DNA from: SLST01 sp046538735
GTDB taxonomy: Bacteria > Spirochaetota > Spirochaetia > DSM-27196 > SLST01
DNA length: 25,335 nucleotides
Reading direction: 5' to 3'
Assembly: GCA_046538735.1 (NCBI GenBank)
Contig: JBKHII010000047.1
Span: 1-25,335, forward strand
Below are positions 1 through 7,504 of the stretch, piece after piece. A model generated the notes under the pieces. That model was given only the letters and a program-made list of their open reading frames with translations, searched no databases and was not told the DNA's origin. Made by a program: the position numbers and the translations under genes. Within the stretch, counting starts at the first letter, position 1; each line of letters starts with the position of its first letter.

Positions 1-427
1 GAGCGGGGACAGCCGCGTCCGCGCGGGCGTCTTCGGCACCGACCTCTTCGAGGTCGACCTCTTCGAGGTCCTCTATCTCCTCGTCCGAGACCCGGGCCCG
101 AGCCGCGTCTCCGAGCTCGCTTACGAGCGCCCGGATCCTCTCCCGATCGTCCTCATTCGGTGTCCGTTCGTCCCCGAGTATCTCGTCTACCGCGTGCTCG
201 AGTCGCTTCGCGCACGCGGTGACGTGATGAAACCCGAACGTCGCCGCCGAGCCCGCGAGCTTGTGCGCGTGATGCCTGAGGTCCTCCACCTCGGCGAGCG
301 TTGCCTCCGCCTCCAGCAGTCTGAGCGCACTCTCTTCCACATCACGAACACGACCTGGAAGCTCGGACGCAAAGGTCTCGGCGAGCGCGCGCAGGCGAGC
401 TTGGATTCCGTCGGATAGGGCCGTCAT
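1..427 (-). CDS. HPt (histidine phosphotransfer) domain protein, C-terminus beyond the window
   Basis: About 142 residues are visible before the gene runs off the left edge. The core has the HPt signature: His55 in the string HKLAGSAATFGF (residues 55-66), where His55 should be the phosphorylated residue. Helices surround it. After residue about 115 the chain becomes a very acidic linker rich in Glu and Asp, encoded partly by a perfect 15-bp tandem repeat, suggesting a hinge to another domain outside the window. HPt proteins relay phosphate between receiver domains in phosphorelays in the cytoplasm; partners cannot be named here. The ATG start at 427 is supported by GGAG seven bases upstream (435-438). 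It lies downstream of the symporter gene on the same strand, separated by 67 bases that hold a hairpin and a possible promoter. Confidence 0.8.
   Translation of the reverse strand, partial: MTALSDGIQARLRALAETFASELPGRVRDVEESALRLLEAEATLAEVEDLRHHAHKLAGSAATFGFHHVTACAKRLEHAVDEILGDERTPNEDDRERIRALVSELGDAARARVSDEEIEDLEEVDLEEVGAEDARADAAVPA
41..70. repeat. Perfect 15-bp tandem duplication within the HPt gene
   Basis: The 15-mer GACCTCTTCGAGGTC occurs twice back to back (41-55 and 56-70). It stays in frame and encodes acidic repeats (Leu-Glu-Glu-Val-Asp type) in the linker after the HPt domain. It is probably a recent slippage duplication that lengthens a flexible linker. Confidence 0.8.
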
Positions 428-450
428 CGCTTCACTCCACCAGTACGGTA

Positions 451-480
451 ACTATGCCGGATCATTGGGTGCGGAGGCAA
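451..480 (-). promoter_or_regulatory. Possible promoter of the HPt gene
   Basis: On the minus strand TTGCCT (480-475) and CATAGT (456-451) are separated by 18 bases. The start codon at 427 follows with a normal leader containing GGAG. The match is moderate, and read-through from the symporter gene is also possible. Confidence 0.3.
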
Positions 481-485
481 CCAAT
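464..485 (-). terminator. Hairpin downstream of the symporter gene
   Basis: ATTGG-G-TGC and GCA-A-CCAAT pair as eight base pairs with one internal mismatch around a GGAG loop, nine bases after the symporter stop codon. There is no T-run, so it may be a weak terminator, an RNA-stability hairpin or an operator, since it overlaps the putative HPt -35 box. Confidence 0.3.
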
Positions 486-493
486 ACACCGTG

Positions 494-1957
494 CTATGAC
501 CGCAGTCCTCTCGTCCTCATATCGGCCGCCAGATCGTCTATGAACGCCGCGCCGCCGGCGGGAGCGGGCGTCACGAGACTGACAATCACGAACAGGACCG
601 TTGTGAGGCCGCCACCCCAGACCGAGGGCCACCAGCCGAGCGGGTAGTACCCGGTGACGGAGAGTACGCCGGTGACCAGGCCTCCCACGATCATCGAGAC
701 GAGCGCACCGGCGGCGCTCGCGCGCTTCCAGAAGAATGCGCCGATGATCGCCGGCGCCATGACGAGCAATCCTCCGCTCGCCATACTCGAGAGCACTGCG
801 ATGAGACCGAGCTGCAGCGAAGCGAAGGCGATGCAGAGGACGAGCAGCACGACCATTGCGATCTGCGCCAACCACCGTTCGGTTCGTTCGGAGATTCCGG
901 GACGGATCGTTTTCACCACGTCGCGCGTGAAGAGCGAGCTCAGCGTGAGGATGATCGAGCCGAGCGTGCTGGACGCGGCAGCGAAGATGCCGATGAAGAT
1001 GATGACGGCGACTCCCGCCGGCAGCTTGGCAAGCAGCGCGGGCATCGCGCCGTCCGGATTCTCGAGCCCCGGCACGATCTCGCTCGCGGCGAAACCGAAA
1101 ATCGTACTGATGATCGTGTAGAGGAAACCGAATGCGGCGAAGTAGAGAATCATCCGCCGCATGCTGCGGAGTCGATCCGGAATGAAGAGTCGCTGCGATA
1201 CCTGAGGATTCGTGAGCGCGAAGAAGGCCCACGGGAGCGTGAGCCCTACGAACAGCGCGGGCGACCACGTAAACTCAAGGAGCTCGGGCCGGTTCTGCGT
1301 GATCGTCGTGAAGAATCCGGCCGGCGAGCCGAAGAATCGAAAGAAGATGAAGAGAACGGCGATGACGCTCGTCACGATCATCGTGATGGCCTGCACGGCG
1401 TCCGTCCACGAAACCGACCGCATGCCGGCCCATATCGCAGTCACTCCGGAGAGGAATGCCATCACGAGCACTCCGACCATGAACGGGACGGCTCCCCCGG
1501 TCAGTCCCGAGACGAGGAGTCCCGCGCCGATCAACTGCACCGCCGAGTACGGGATGAGCATCACCAAGGAGATGATCGAGGCGGTGAACGCGACCCACTT
1601 GTTCTCGTAGCGATCACCGAGCAGCTCGGGCGGCGTGATGTGGTCGTAGCGCCTTCCCACGAGCCAGAATCGCGGGGCGAAGACCAGGAGGAAGAGGACG
1701 GTGAAGATGAGATAGGTCATCTCGAAACCGAGCGCACCAACGCCGCTGCGATAGGTGAGCCCAACGAGCCCCACGAGCATGAAGGCGCTGTACGTGGTGG
1801 CTGCGTACGTCATGCCGGAAACGAATCCGCGAATGCGTCTTCCGCCGAGGAAGAACTCGCTCGCCCCCTGCCCCATGTCGCGTCGTGCCGCGGCGGCAAT
1901 CGCCATCGCGACGAGCGTCCAGGCGAGCATCGTGATGATCACTGTGATGGGGCGCAT
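494..1957 (-). CDS. Sodium:solute symporter (SSS) family permease
   Basis: This 487-aa, strongly hydrophobic protein has about 13 predicted membrane segments across its whole length, the pattern of the Na+/solute symporter (SSS, LeuT-fold) family. An N-terminal helix is followed by a cytoplasmic stretch (RRDMGQGASEFFLGGRR) and then the GMTYAATTYSAFMLVGL segment, which resembles the family's first core helix. It should import a small organic solute with Na+ across the inner membrane; the substrate cannot be read from the sequence. A longer open frame begins near 2257, but the ATG at 1957 is preferred because it overlaps the TAA of the upstream partner gene (TAATG) and starts directly with a hydrophobic helix. 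The small DUF3311-like gene upstream is the usual companion of this subfamily. Confidence 0.85.
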   Translation of the reverse strand: MRPITVIITMLAWTLVAMAIAAAARRDMGQGASEFFLGGRRIRGFVSGMTYAATTYSAFMLVGLVGLTYRSGVGALGFEMTYLIFTVLFLLVFAPRFWLVGRRYDHITPPELLGDRYENKWVAFTASIISLVMLIPYSAVQLIGAGLLVSGLTGGAVPFMVGVLVMAFLSGVTAIWAGMRSVSWTDAVQAITMIVTSVIAVLFIFFRFFGSPAGFFTTITQNRPELLEFTWSPALFVGLTLPWAFFALTNPQVSQRLFIPDRLRSMRRMILYFAAFGFLYTIISTIFGFAASEIVPGLENPDGAMPALLAKLPAGVAVIIFIGIFAAASSTLGSIILTLSSLFTRDVVKTIRPGISERTERWLAQIAMVVLLVLCIAFASLQLGLIAVLSSMASGGLLVMAPAIIGAFFWKRASAAGALVSMIVGGLVTGVLSVTGYYPLGWWPSVWGGGLTTVLFVIVSLVTPAPAGGAAFIDDLAADMRTRGLRS

Positions 1958-2136
1958 TACTGGTCCCTCCAAGTTCGCGTAGAGAAGCCTGCGAACACGA
2001 TCATCGCGAGCGTGATCGCGCACCAGAAAAGGAAACTGGCCCAGAAGCTGCCGGTTGAGGCGAGCAGCAGATAGGGTACGCCGATATCTAGAACAGCGAC
2101 CACGAGCGCAACGAGGAGAAACGGAAGTCCCTTCAC
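1957..2136 (-). CDS. Small two-helix membrane protein, DUF3311-like symporter partner
   Basis: This 59-aa protein has two hydrophobic helices (about residues 3-22 and 29-47) and a short basic tail. It matches the size and topology of DUF3311 proteins, which are commonly encoded just upstream of an SSS permease and are thought to be an accessory subunit. The GTG start at 2136 is chosen because AAAGGAG lies six bases upstream; an upstream in-frame ATG at 2178 has no such site. The stop codon overlaps the permease ATG by one base, so translation is almost certainly coupled. The family assignment rests on size, topology and context, not on a diagnostic motif. Confidence 0.7.
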   Translation of the reverse strand: MKGLPFLLVALVVAVLDIGVPYLLLASTGSFWASFLFWCAITLAMIVFAGFSTRTWRDQ

Positions 2137-2166
2137 AACGGTCTCCTTTGCATGTTGAATTGCATA

Positions 2167-2195
2167 AAGATACAACACTACCCGTGCGAGTTGAA
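2167..2195 (-). promoter_or_regulatory. Possible promoter of the symporter operon
   Basis: On the minus strand TTCAAC (2195-2190) and TATCTT (2172-2167) are spaced by 17 bases, giving a leader of roughly 25 bases that contains the AAAGGAG site. The -35 box overlaps, on the other strand, the -35 candidate for the Lhr operon, so the two promoters may compete. Confidence 0.35.
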
Positions 2196-2217
2196 GGGCA
2201 AAGACCTGTGGTATTCT
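2191..2217 (+). promoter_or_regulatory. Possible promoter of the small gene-lhr operon
   Basis: TTGAAG (2191-2196) and TATTCT (2212-2217) have fair matches to sigma70 boxes, but the spacer is short at 15 bases. The start codon at 2242 follows with a leader that contains GGGAGGA. Confidence 0.3.
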
Positions 2218-2241
2218 TGGGACGCAACGATGGGAGGACGC

Positions 2242-2499
2242 ATGAAATTCGAGACACGCATTCTCATCTACCCGGAGGGCGACACGCAGGAGATCGAGTG
2301 GCCGCTGCGATTCAACCAGGTGGTTGACGTCTCGGGACGGCCGCTTTCGCTGCCCGTTCCGACCATCCGAATGCTTGCGTACCGGGTCAGGAGCATATCC
2401 AACGACGAGACGCGCAACGAGTACGTCACGAAGTACTACCTCGAACAGCTGTTCCCGGGCGATCTCTCAGAGTACGCGCAGGACGACGGACTGCGATGA
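2242..2499 (+). CDS. Conserved-looking 85-aa protein of unknown function, coupled to lhr
   Basis: I do not recognise a family. The 85 residues look like a compact soluble alpha/beta protein: beta-like segments (KFETRILIYPEG, EIEWPLRFNQVVDV), then RMLAYRVRSIS and a C-terminal helix with tyrosines and acidic residues. There is no signal peptide or membrane helix. The start at 2242 is favoured by GGGAGGA three bases upstream; an in-frame ATG at 2230 lies too close to the promoter and lacks such a site. Its stop overlaps the lhr start as ATGA, so the two are translationally coupled. That invites the idea of an Lhr-associated factor, but no function can be inferred from sequence alone. Confidence 0.75.
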   Translation: MKFETRILIYPEGDTQEIEWPLRFNQVVDVSGRPLSLPVPTIRMLAYRVRSISNDETRNEYVTKYYLEQLFPGDLSEYAQDDGLR

Positions 2500-5400
2500 A
2501 CGGGCTGCCGGTCACGTTTCACCCGATCATTGCGAGGTGGTTCGCCGAACGATACGGCGCAGCAACGCCGATACAGGCCGCGGCGTGGCCGCGCATCGTC
2601 CACGGCGAGCACGTGCTGATCACGGCTCCTACCGGGAGCGGCAAGACGCTCACGGCCTTTCTGTCCGCGATCAACTCGCTCGCCACGGAGGCAGTGCCTC
2701 TCGGCGAAACGAGTGTGCTCTACGTCTCGCCGCTGAAGGCGCTCAACAACGACATCGAGCGCAATCTGCTCGAACCGCTCGCCGAGCTGCGGGCGGCCGC
2801 CCAGGGACGACAGGAGTCCTTCCCGGAAATCAGAGTCGCTACGCGCAGCGGCGACACGCCGAACCAGGATCGCAGACGGATGCTCCGCAACCCGCCGGAG
2901 ATCCTGATCACGACACCGGAGAGCCTCAACATCATCCTCAGCTCACCTCGGGCGCGCTACCTCCTCGCGACCGTGCGAACGGTGATCCTCGACGAAATCC
3001 ACGCGGTCGTGGGGAGCAAGCGGGGAACGCATCTGATGACCGCGGTGGAACGCGTGGCGCGGCTCTCCGGCGATTTCCAGAGGATCGCGGTCTCGGCAAC
3101 CGTGCGCCCGCTCGAAATGGTCGCGGACTTCGTGGGCGGCTACGAGCTCGAGTCTGAGCCGGAGCGGCGCTTTCGAAAGCGTGCCGTGAGGATCGTGAGC
3201 GCTCCGGACACGAAGACGCTCGAGCTCACCGTCGACTTCCCCGATACCGACTCGGCCACGGACGCACCGGCCGTTGAGCCGGGACGCACCGAGGGCTTCT
3301 GGCCGCACCTCGTGCGGGACCTTCGCGAGATCATCGACCGCAACCGCTCCACGCTCATCTTCGTTGCGACCCGCAGACACGCCGAGAAGATCACGCTGCT
3401 CCTCAACGAGGGAGTCGATACGCCCATCGCCTACTCGCACCACGGATCGCTCTCGCGCGAGCTCCGCCACTTCGTGGAACACGCGCTCAAGGAGGGGCGC
3501 CTGCGCGCGATCGTCGCCACGAACTCGCTGGAGCTCGGCATCGACGTGGGCGCGCTCGACCAGGTCATCATGGTCAAGACGCCGCCCGCCGTCTCGTCCA
3601 CGCTGCAGCGACTCGGGCGCGCCGGACACGGGGTGGGTGAAACGAGCCGGGGCGTGATCTACCCGCTCTACGGGCACGACATGATTCAGGCTGCGGAAAT
3701 GGCCACCGCGACGCTCGAACGGGACATCGAAGAGATTCGCCCGGTCGTAGCGCCTCTCGACGTCCTGGCTCAGGTCATCGTCAGCATGACGGCGATGGAG
3801 CGGTGGGACGTTGAGGAGCTCTACGCAGAGATACGACGTTGCTGGTCCTATCACGAGTTCGATCGCACGCTCTTCGACCTCGTGCTCGAGATGCTCGCGG
3901 GACGCTACGCCGAGACGCGCATCCGCGACCTGCGCCCGCGCATCTCGATCGACCGCGTCTCCGGCGAGGTGAGCGCCCGCGACGGCGCAACGGCACTCCT
4001 CTACCAATCGGGCGGCACGATACCCGATCGTGGATACTATTCGCTGCGAACCGAGGGAGGAGCCCCGGTGGGCGAGCTCGACGAGGAGTTCGTCTGGGAG
4101 CGTCGCGAGGGCGAAACCTTCGTCTTCGGCTCGCAGACGTGGACGATCTCGCGCATCACCGACCGCGACGTGTTCGTCGCCCCGGCGGAACCGGGTGCGC
4201 AGGCGATCCCGTTCTGGCGAGCCGAGGCACGCGGCCGCGACGCCCACTACTCGAAGCGCCTCCTCGACTTCCTGGAGCGATGCAACACCGCCGTTGGTCG
4301 CGGCGAGTTGCCCGCGCTGCTCGAGCGCTACGAACATCTCACGCCGCGGCTACGCGAGCGTATCGAGGAGGTAGTCCGTGCGCAACGGGAGGCGACCGGA
4401 ACCGACCTCCCCCACCGACACCACATCGTCGTGGAGAACGTCGCCAACGCACCGGCCTCCCGTTCGGACGAGCAGACGATGCAGGTCATCGTTCACACCG
4501 GCTGGGGTGGTAAGCTCAATCAGCCGCTCGCGATCACGCTCGCGGCGCTCTGGGAACGTGACCACGACTACCCGATCGAGGTTTTCGCAGACGACGAGTG
4601 CCTGGTGCTCATCGTCCCGAACGACGCACTGGAGCCGGCGGATCTCTTCGGCGCGCGGCAGTGCCGTGCGCTCGTCCGTCACGGGGCGATCGAGGAGCTG
4701 CTCCGGGAGCGACTCGAACGAAGCGGCATGTTCGGCGCGCTCTTCCGCGAGAACGCCGGTCGCGCGCTCCTGCTCCCGAAGGGTGGTTTCTCTCGCCGAA
4801 TGCCGCTCTGGCTGAACCGGCTGAGGTCGAAGAAGTTGCTCGCAGCGATCTCCGACCTCCCAGACTTCCCGATCCTCCTGGAGACGTGGCGGAACTGCCT
4901 CTACGACGCGTTCGATCTCTCCTCGCTGCGCGAGCTGGTCGGCGAGGTCGCGACGGGCGAGATTCGCGTCTCTTCCTGCGAGACGCCTGCTCCGAGCCCG
5001 TTCGCAGCGAACGTGATCCGGCAACAGACGAATCTCTATATGTACCAGGACGACGCGATGACGGGCGCGGGGCGCACCGCGCTCGCGGACGAGTTGATCC
5101 GGCAGGCCGTGCTCTCCGACTCGCTGCGCCCGCGCATCCCATCCGACGTCGTGGCGCGAGTGGAGGCTCGGCTGCAACGCACGGCGCCCGGCTACGCCCC
5201 CGCCGGTCCCCGCGAGATCCTCGACTGGGTCACCGAGCGGCTTGTGATCCCCGAAGTCGAGCTGGAGGAGCTCCGGTCGGCCGTCCTCCGCGATCACGGC
5301 GGTGAGGCATGGAGCGTCGAGGGCATCCACGATCGGTTCGTCTGGATCTACTCGAACGGCGCGAGGCTCTTCGCGGCGCGGAACCGACTACCCGCGCTGC

Positions 5401-7037
5401 TCGCGCTCTACGCCGGGGCACCCGCGGTTGAGCCCGCGCACGACCGGTGGTGGATCCCGCCCGATGCGCCGCTCGGCTCGGACGCTCGCCTCGCGGCGGG
5501 GACTGAGACGGTCGCCACTCCGGCGGCCGAGGAGTCGCTCGCGGAGCTCCTCGGCTTCTGCGGGCCACGACGGATCAACGGTGGCGAGCACGACCTGGGA
5601 CTCACCGCGGAGCTGTGGAGAGAGCTCGTCTCCGCGCTGCACGAAGAGAACACCGTGGTCGTGGGAGGCCTTACCGAAGACGTCGCGGAAGAGGAAGTGT
5701 GCCACGCAGAGACGCTCGAGTATCTGCTCCGCGTGAAGCGGGCCTCCGAGCGTCCGGAGTTCGAGGCGGTGCCGGCGACCTCGCTCGTCCCGCTGTGGGC
5801 CGAAACCACGATGCTCGCGAGCGGCCGAGCCGATCCGGACGCGCTCGTGGACGTCCTGGACATCCTCTTCGGATACTCCGCACCGGTCGCCGCATGGGAG
5901 GGAGACATTCTTCCTGCCCGGCTGGACGAGTACTATCCGCTCTGGCTTGACGGTTTGTTCGCGGAAAACGACCTCGTCTGGCTGGGAAACGGAAAGGAAC
6001 GGCTCGCGTTCGCGCTCGGAAACGAGGCTCACCTGTTCGCAACGCACCCGGTAGGGAGACGGCCGGTGCGAAACGACGGACCGGATGGAGAGAGCACGAT
6101 CGGCGGGAGCGCGCGCGAGGCGGTGGACGCGCTCCTCGAGGAGGGGCCGGCGGACTTCTTCACGCTCCGCGACCGGACCGGCATGGACACCGCCGAGCTC
6201 ACGTCCGCGATCTGGGAAGCCGCCTGGGCGGGGCTCGTCAGCAACGACAGCTTCCAGACGATGCGCAAAGGCATCGAGACCAGGTTCGAAGCCGCGAAAC
6301 AGCCGACGCCCCGGGAGGAAGCGTCTCGTTGGCCGGCCCGACGAGGCGGACGGAGGGCCTGGAGCGCGTCCAGGCCGATCTCGGGAACCTGGTTCGCGCT
6401 CGAACCCGCCGAGACCGAGGATCCGTTGACCGCCGGAGAGAACGACCGCGAACGGGCACGGATTCTGCTGCGCCGCTACGGTGTGGTCTTCCGCGATCTC
6501 GTCCAGCGCGAGGGCAACGCGTTCTCATGGCGATCGACGTTCCGGACGCTGCGTCTGATGGAGCTCTCCGGCGAGGTCGTCTCCGGCGTCTTCGTCTCGG
6601 GCGTTCCCGCGCCGCACTTCGCGCTGCGCTCGGCGCTCGAGATACTACCACGGCTGGGAGGGAGCTCCAGAATCGCATGGATGAGCGCGACCGATCCGGC
6701 AAGTCCGTGCGGCACGGCGCTCACGTCGATCTACGACGACCTGCCGCCGCGGATTCCGAGCAACCATCTCGTGTTCCGGGGCGGGGAGCTCGTACTGACG
6801 AGCAGGCGTCTCGGTCGCGAGCTCTCGATACGGATCGCCCCGAACGACCCGGACCTTCACGCGATTCTGGAGCCGCTGCGGAACCTCGTTGGACGCAGGT
6901 GGAATCCACTCCCGCGCGTTGCCGTCGAGACCGTGAATGCAGTACCGGTACGGGACAGCGCCTACGCCCCTGCGCTCCGAGCCACAGGCTTCCGGGACGA
7001 GTTCAAGAGCTACGTGCTGAGCGCCCGCTACCGGTAG
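2496..7037 (+). CDS. lhr: Lhr-type ATP-dependent superfamily 2 helicase, full length
   Basis: At 1513 aa this is close in length to full-length Lhr (about 1500 aa), a 3'-5' ATP-dependent nucleic-acid helicase of superfamily 2 linked to DNA and RNA repair. The N-terminal core shows a Q-like motif (PIQAAAWP, 25-32), Walker A APTGSGKT (44-51), motif Ia VSPLKAL (77-83), DEIH (166-169), SAT (200-202), motif V ATNSLELGIDVG (near 341-352) and motif VI QRLGRAGH (371-378). The winged-helix and Lhr-core modules follow, and the C-terminal half (after about residue 870) is the extension found in long Lhr proteins. No motif is degraded. It begins inside the stop codon of the 85-aa gene, so expression is coupled to it. 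It converges on the DUF3592 gene across 17 bases of palindromic sequence. Confidence 0.95.
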   Translation: MNGLPVTFHPIIARWFAERYGAATPIQAAAWPRIVHGEHVLITAPTGSGKTLTAFLSAINSLATEAVPLGETSVLYVSPLKALNNDIERNLLEPLAELRAAAQGRQESFPEIRVATRSGDTPNQDRRRMLRNPPEILITTPESLNIILSSPRARYLLATVRTVILDEIHAVVGSKRGTHLMTAVERVARLSGDFQRIAVSATVRPLEMVADFVGGYELESEPERRFRKRAVRIVSAPDTKTLELTVDFPDTDSATDAPAVEPGRTEGFWPHLVRDLREIIDRNRSTLIFVATRRHAEKITLLLNEGVDTPIAYSHHGSLSRELRHFVEHALKEGRLRAIVATNSLELGIDVGALDQVIMVKTPPAVSSTLQRLGRAGHGVGETSRGVIYPLYGHDMIQAAEMATATLERDIEEIRPVVAPLDVLAQVIVSMTAMERWDVEELYAEIRRCWSYHEFDRTLFDLVLEMLAGRYAETRIRDLRPRISIDRVSGEVSARDGATALLYQSGGTIPDRGYYSLRTEGGAPVGELDEEFVWERREGETFVFGSQTWTISRITDRDVFVAPAEPGAQAIPFWRAEARGRDAHYSKRLLDFLERCNTAVGRGELPALLERYEHLTPRLRERIEEVVRAQREATGTDLPHRHHIVVENVANAPASRSDEQTMQVIVHTGWGGKLNQPLAITLAALWERDHDYPIEVFADDECLVLIVPNDALEPADLFGARQCRALVRHGAIEELLRERLERSGMFGALFRENAGRALLLPKGGFSRRMPLWLNRLRSKKLLAAISDLPDFPILLETWRNCLYDAFDLSSLRELVGEVATGEIRVSSCETPAPSPFAANVIRQQTNLYMYQDDAMTGAGRTALADELIRQAVLSDSLRPRIPSDVVARVEARLQRTAPGYAPAGPREILDWVTERLVIPEVELEELRSAVLRDHGGEAWSVEGIHDRFVWIYSNGARLFAARNRLPALLALYAGAPAVEPAHDRWWIPPDAPLGSDARLAAGTETVATPAAEESLAELLGFCGPRRINGGEHDLGLTAELWRELVSALHEENTVVVGGLTEDVAEEEVCHAETLEYLLRVKRASERPEFEAVPATSLVPLWAETTMLASGRADPDALVDVLDILFGYSAPVAAWEGDILPARLDEYYPLWLDGLFAENDLVWLGNGKERLAFALGNEAHLFATHPVGRRPVRNDGPDGESTIGGSAREAVDALLEEGPADFFTLRDRTGMDTAELTSAIWEAAWAGLVSNDSFQTMRKGIETRFEAAKQPTPREEASRWPARRGGRRAWSASRPISGTWFALEPAETEDPLTAGENDRERARILLRRYGVVFRDLVQREGNAFSWRSTFRTLRLMELSGEVVSGVFVSGVPAPHFALRSALEILPRLGGSSRIAWMSATDPASPCGTALTSIYDDLPPRIPSNHLVFRGGELVLTSRRLGRELSIRIAPNDPDLHAILEPLRNLVGRRWNPLPRVAVETVNAVPVRDSAYAPALRATGFRDEFKSYVLSARYR

Positions 7038-7056
7038 CGGTGAACGACCGGGCGCT
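7020..7056. terminator. Bidirectional hairpin between lhr and the DUF3592 gene
   Basis: AGCGCCCG (7020-7027) pairs perfectly with CGGGCGCT (7049-7056), and a perfect 16-bp palindrome (7025-7040, CCGCTACCGGTAGCGG) lies inside and partly overlaps the first arm. The structure covers the stop codons of both convergent genes. It has no T-run, so termination would rest on the hairpin alone or on Rho. Confidence 0.5.
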
Positions 7057-7504
7057 ATCCTCGCCTGGTCCCGCCGAAGCCGAAGGGAGCGAGCACGCTC
7101 AAGAGCAGAAAGAGACCGCCGAGACCGCCGAGAATGATGGCGCTCCCCCAGACTCCGAACGCCGAGTCGATGCGGGCGTTCGCGGGGTTCGCCGCGGACA
7201 CGAGCAGGTCCACGCGCGCGCCGGTATCGTACGGCCTGTCGGTTGTTCCGCTGCGACCGCGCACCGCGTACGTCTCGCCGCCCGCGGAGTACTCGATCAC
7301 GGGGTAGTAGAGGATGCCCGTAGGCTCACCGCTTCGAAGAAAGGTGATCTCGTTCTGTTCCACCGCGTAGTCCACGACCGTGCCGGCGACCTGCTCGGCC
7401 CGCGACACGAAGACGCCCGAGGAGACCGCGACGAAGGCTCCGATGCCGACGAAGACGATCCCCACCACACGGAAAGAGAGCGAGAGGAAGTCCCTCCCCT
7501 TCAT
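7055..7504 (-). CDS. DUF3592 membrane protein
   Basis: This 149-aa protein has one membrane helix near residues 10-32 and a second near 117-141. Between them is a beta-rich segment (AGTVVDYAV, YYPVIEYSAGGETYAVRGRS, GARVDLLVSAANPANARID) that is the recognisable core of the DUF3592 family. The central domain would sit outside the cytoplasm if the first helix inserts with its basic N-terminus inside. The family's function is unknown. Its ATG overlaps the TGA of the ComFB-domain gene upstream (ATGA), so the two are translationally coupled and probably act in one process. The stop codon lies in a hairpin shared with lhr. Confidence 0.8.
   Translation of the reverse strand: MKGRDFLSLSFRVVGIVFVGIGAFVAVSSGVFVSRAEQVAGTVVDYAVEQNEITFLRSGEPTGILYYPVIEYSAGGETYAVRGRSGTTDRPYDTGARVDLLVSAANPANARIDSAFGVWGSAIILGGLGGLFLLLSVLAPFGFGGTRRG

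Noticed and set aside
462..1268. A 268-codon minus-strand open frame
   Set aside because: It is out of frame with the clear SSS permease, has very high Arg and His content and no family features. It is a GC-rich shadow.
2232..2244. The same GGGAGGACGCATG start context at 2232-2244 and, on the minus strand, before the reductase (21677-21665)
   Set aside because: Probably just a strong ribosome binding site used twice; no wider similarity around it.
2943..4337. A 464-codon minus-strand open frame opposite lhr
   Set aside because: It lies wholly antisense to the conserved helicase core; its Arg- and Glu-rich composition mirrors the sense codons.
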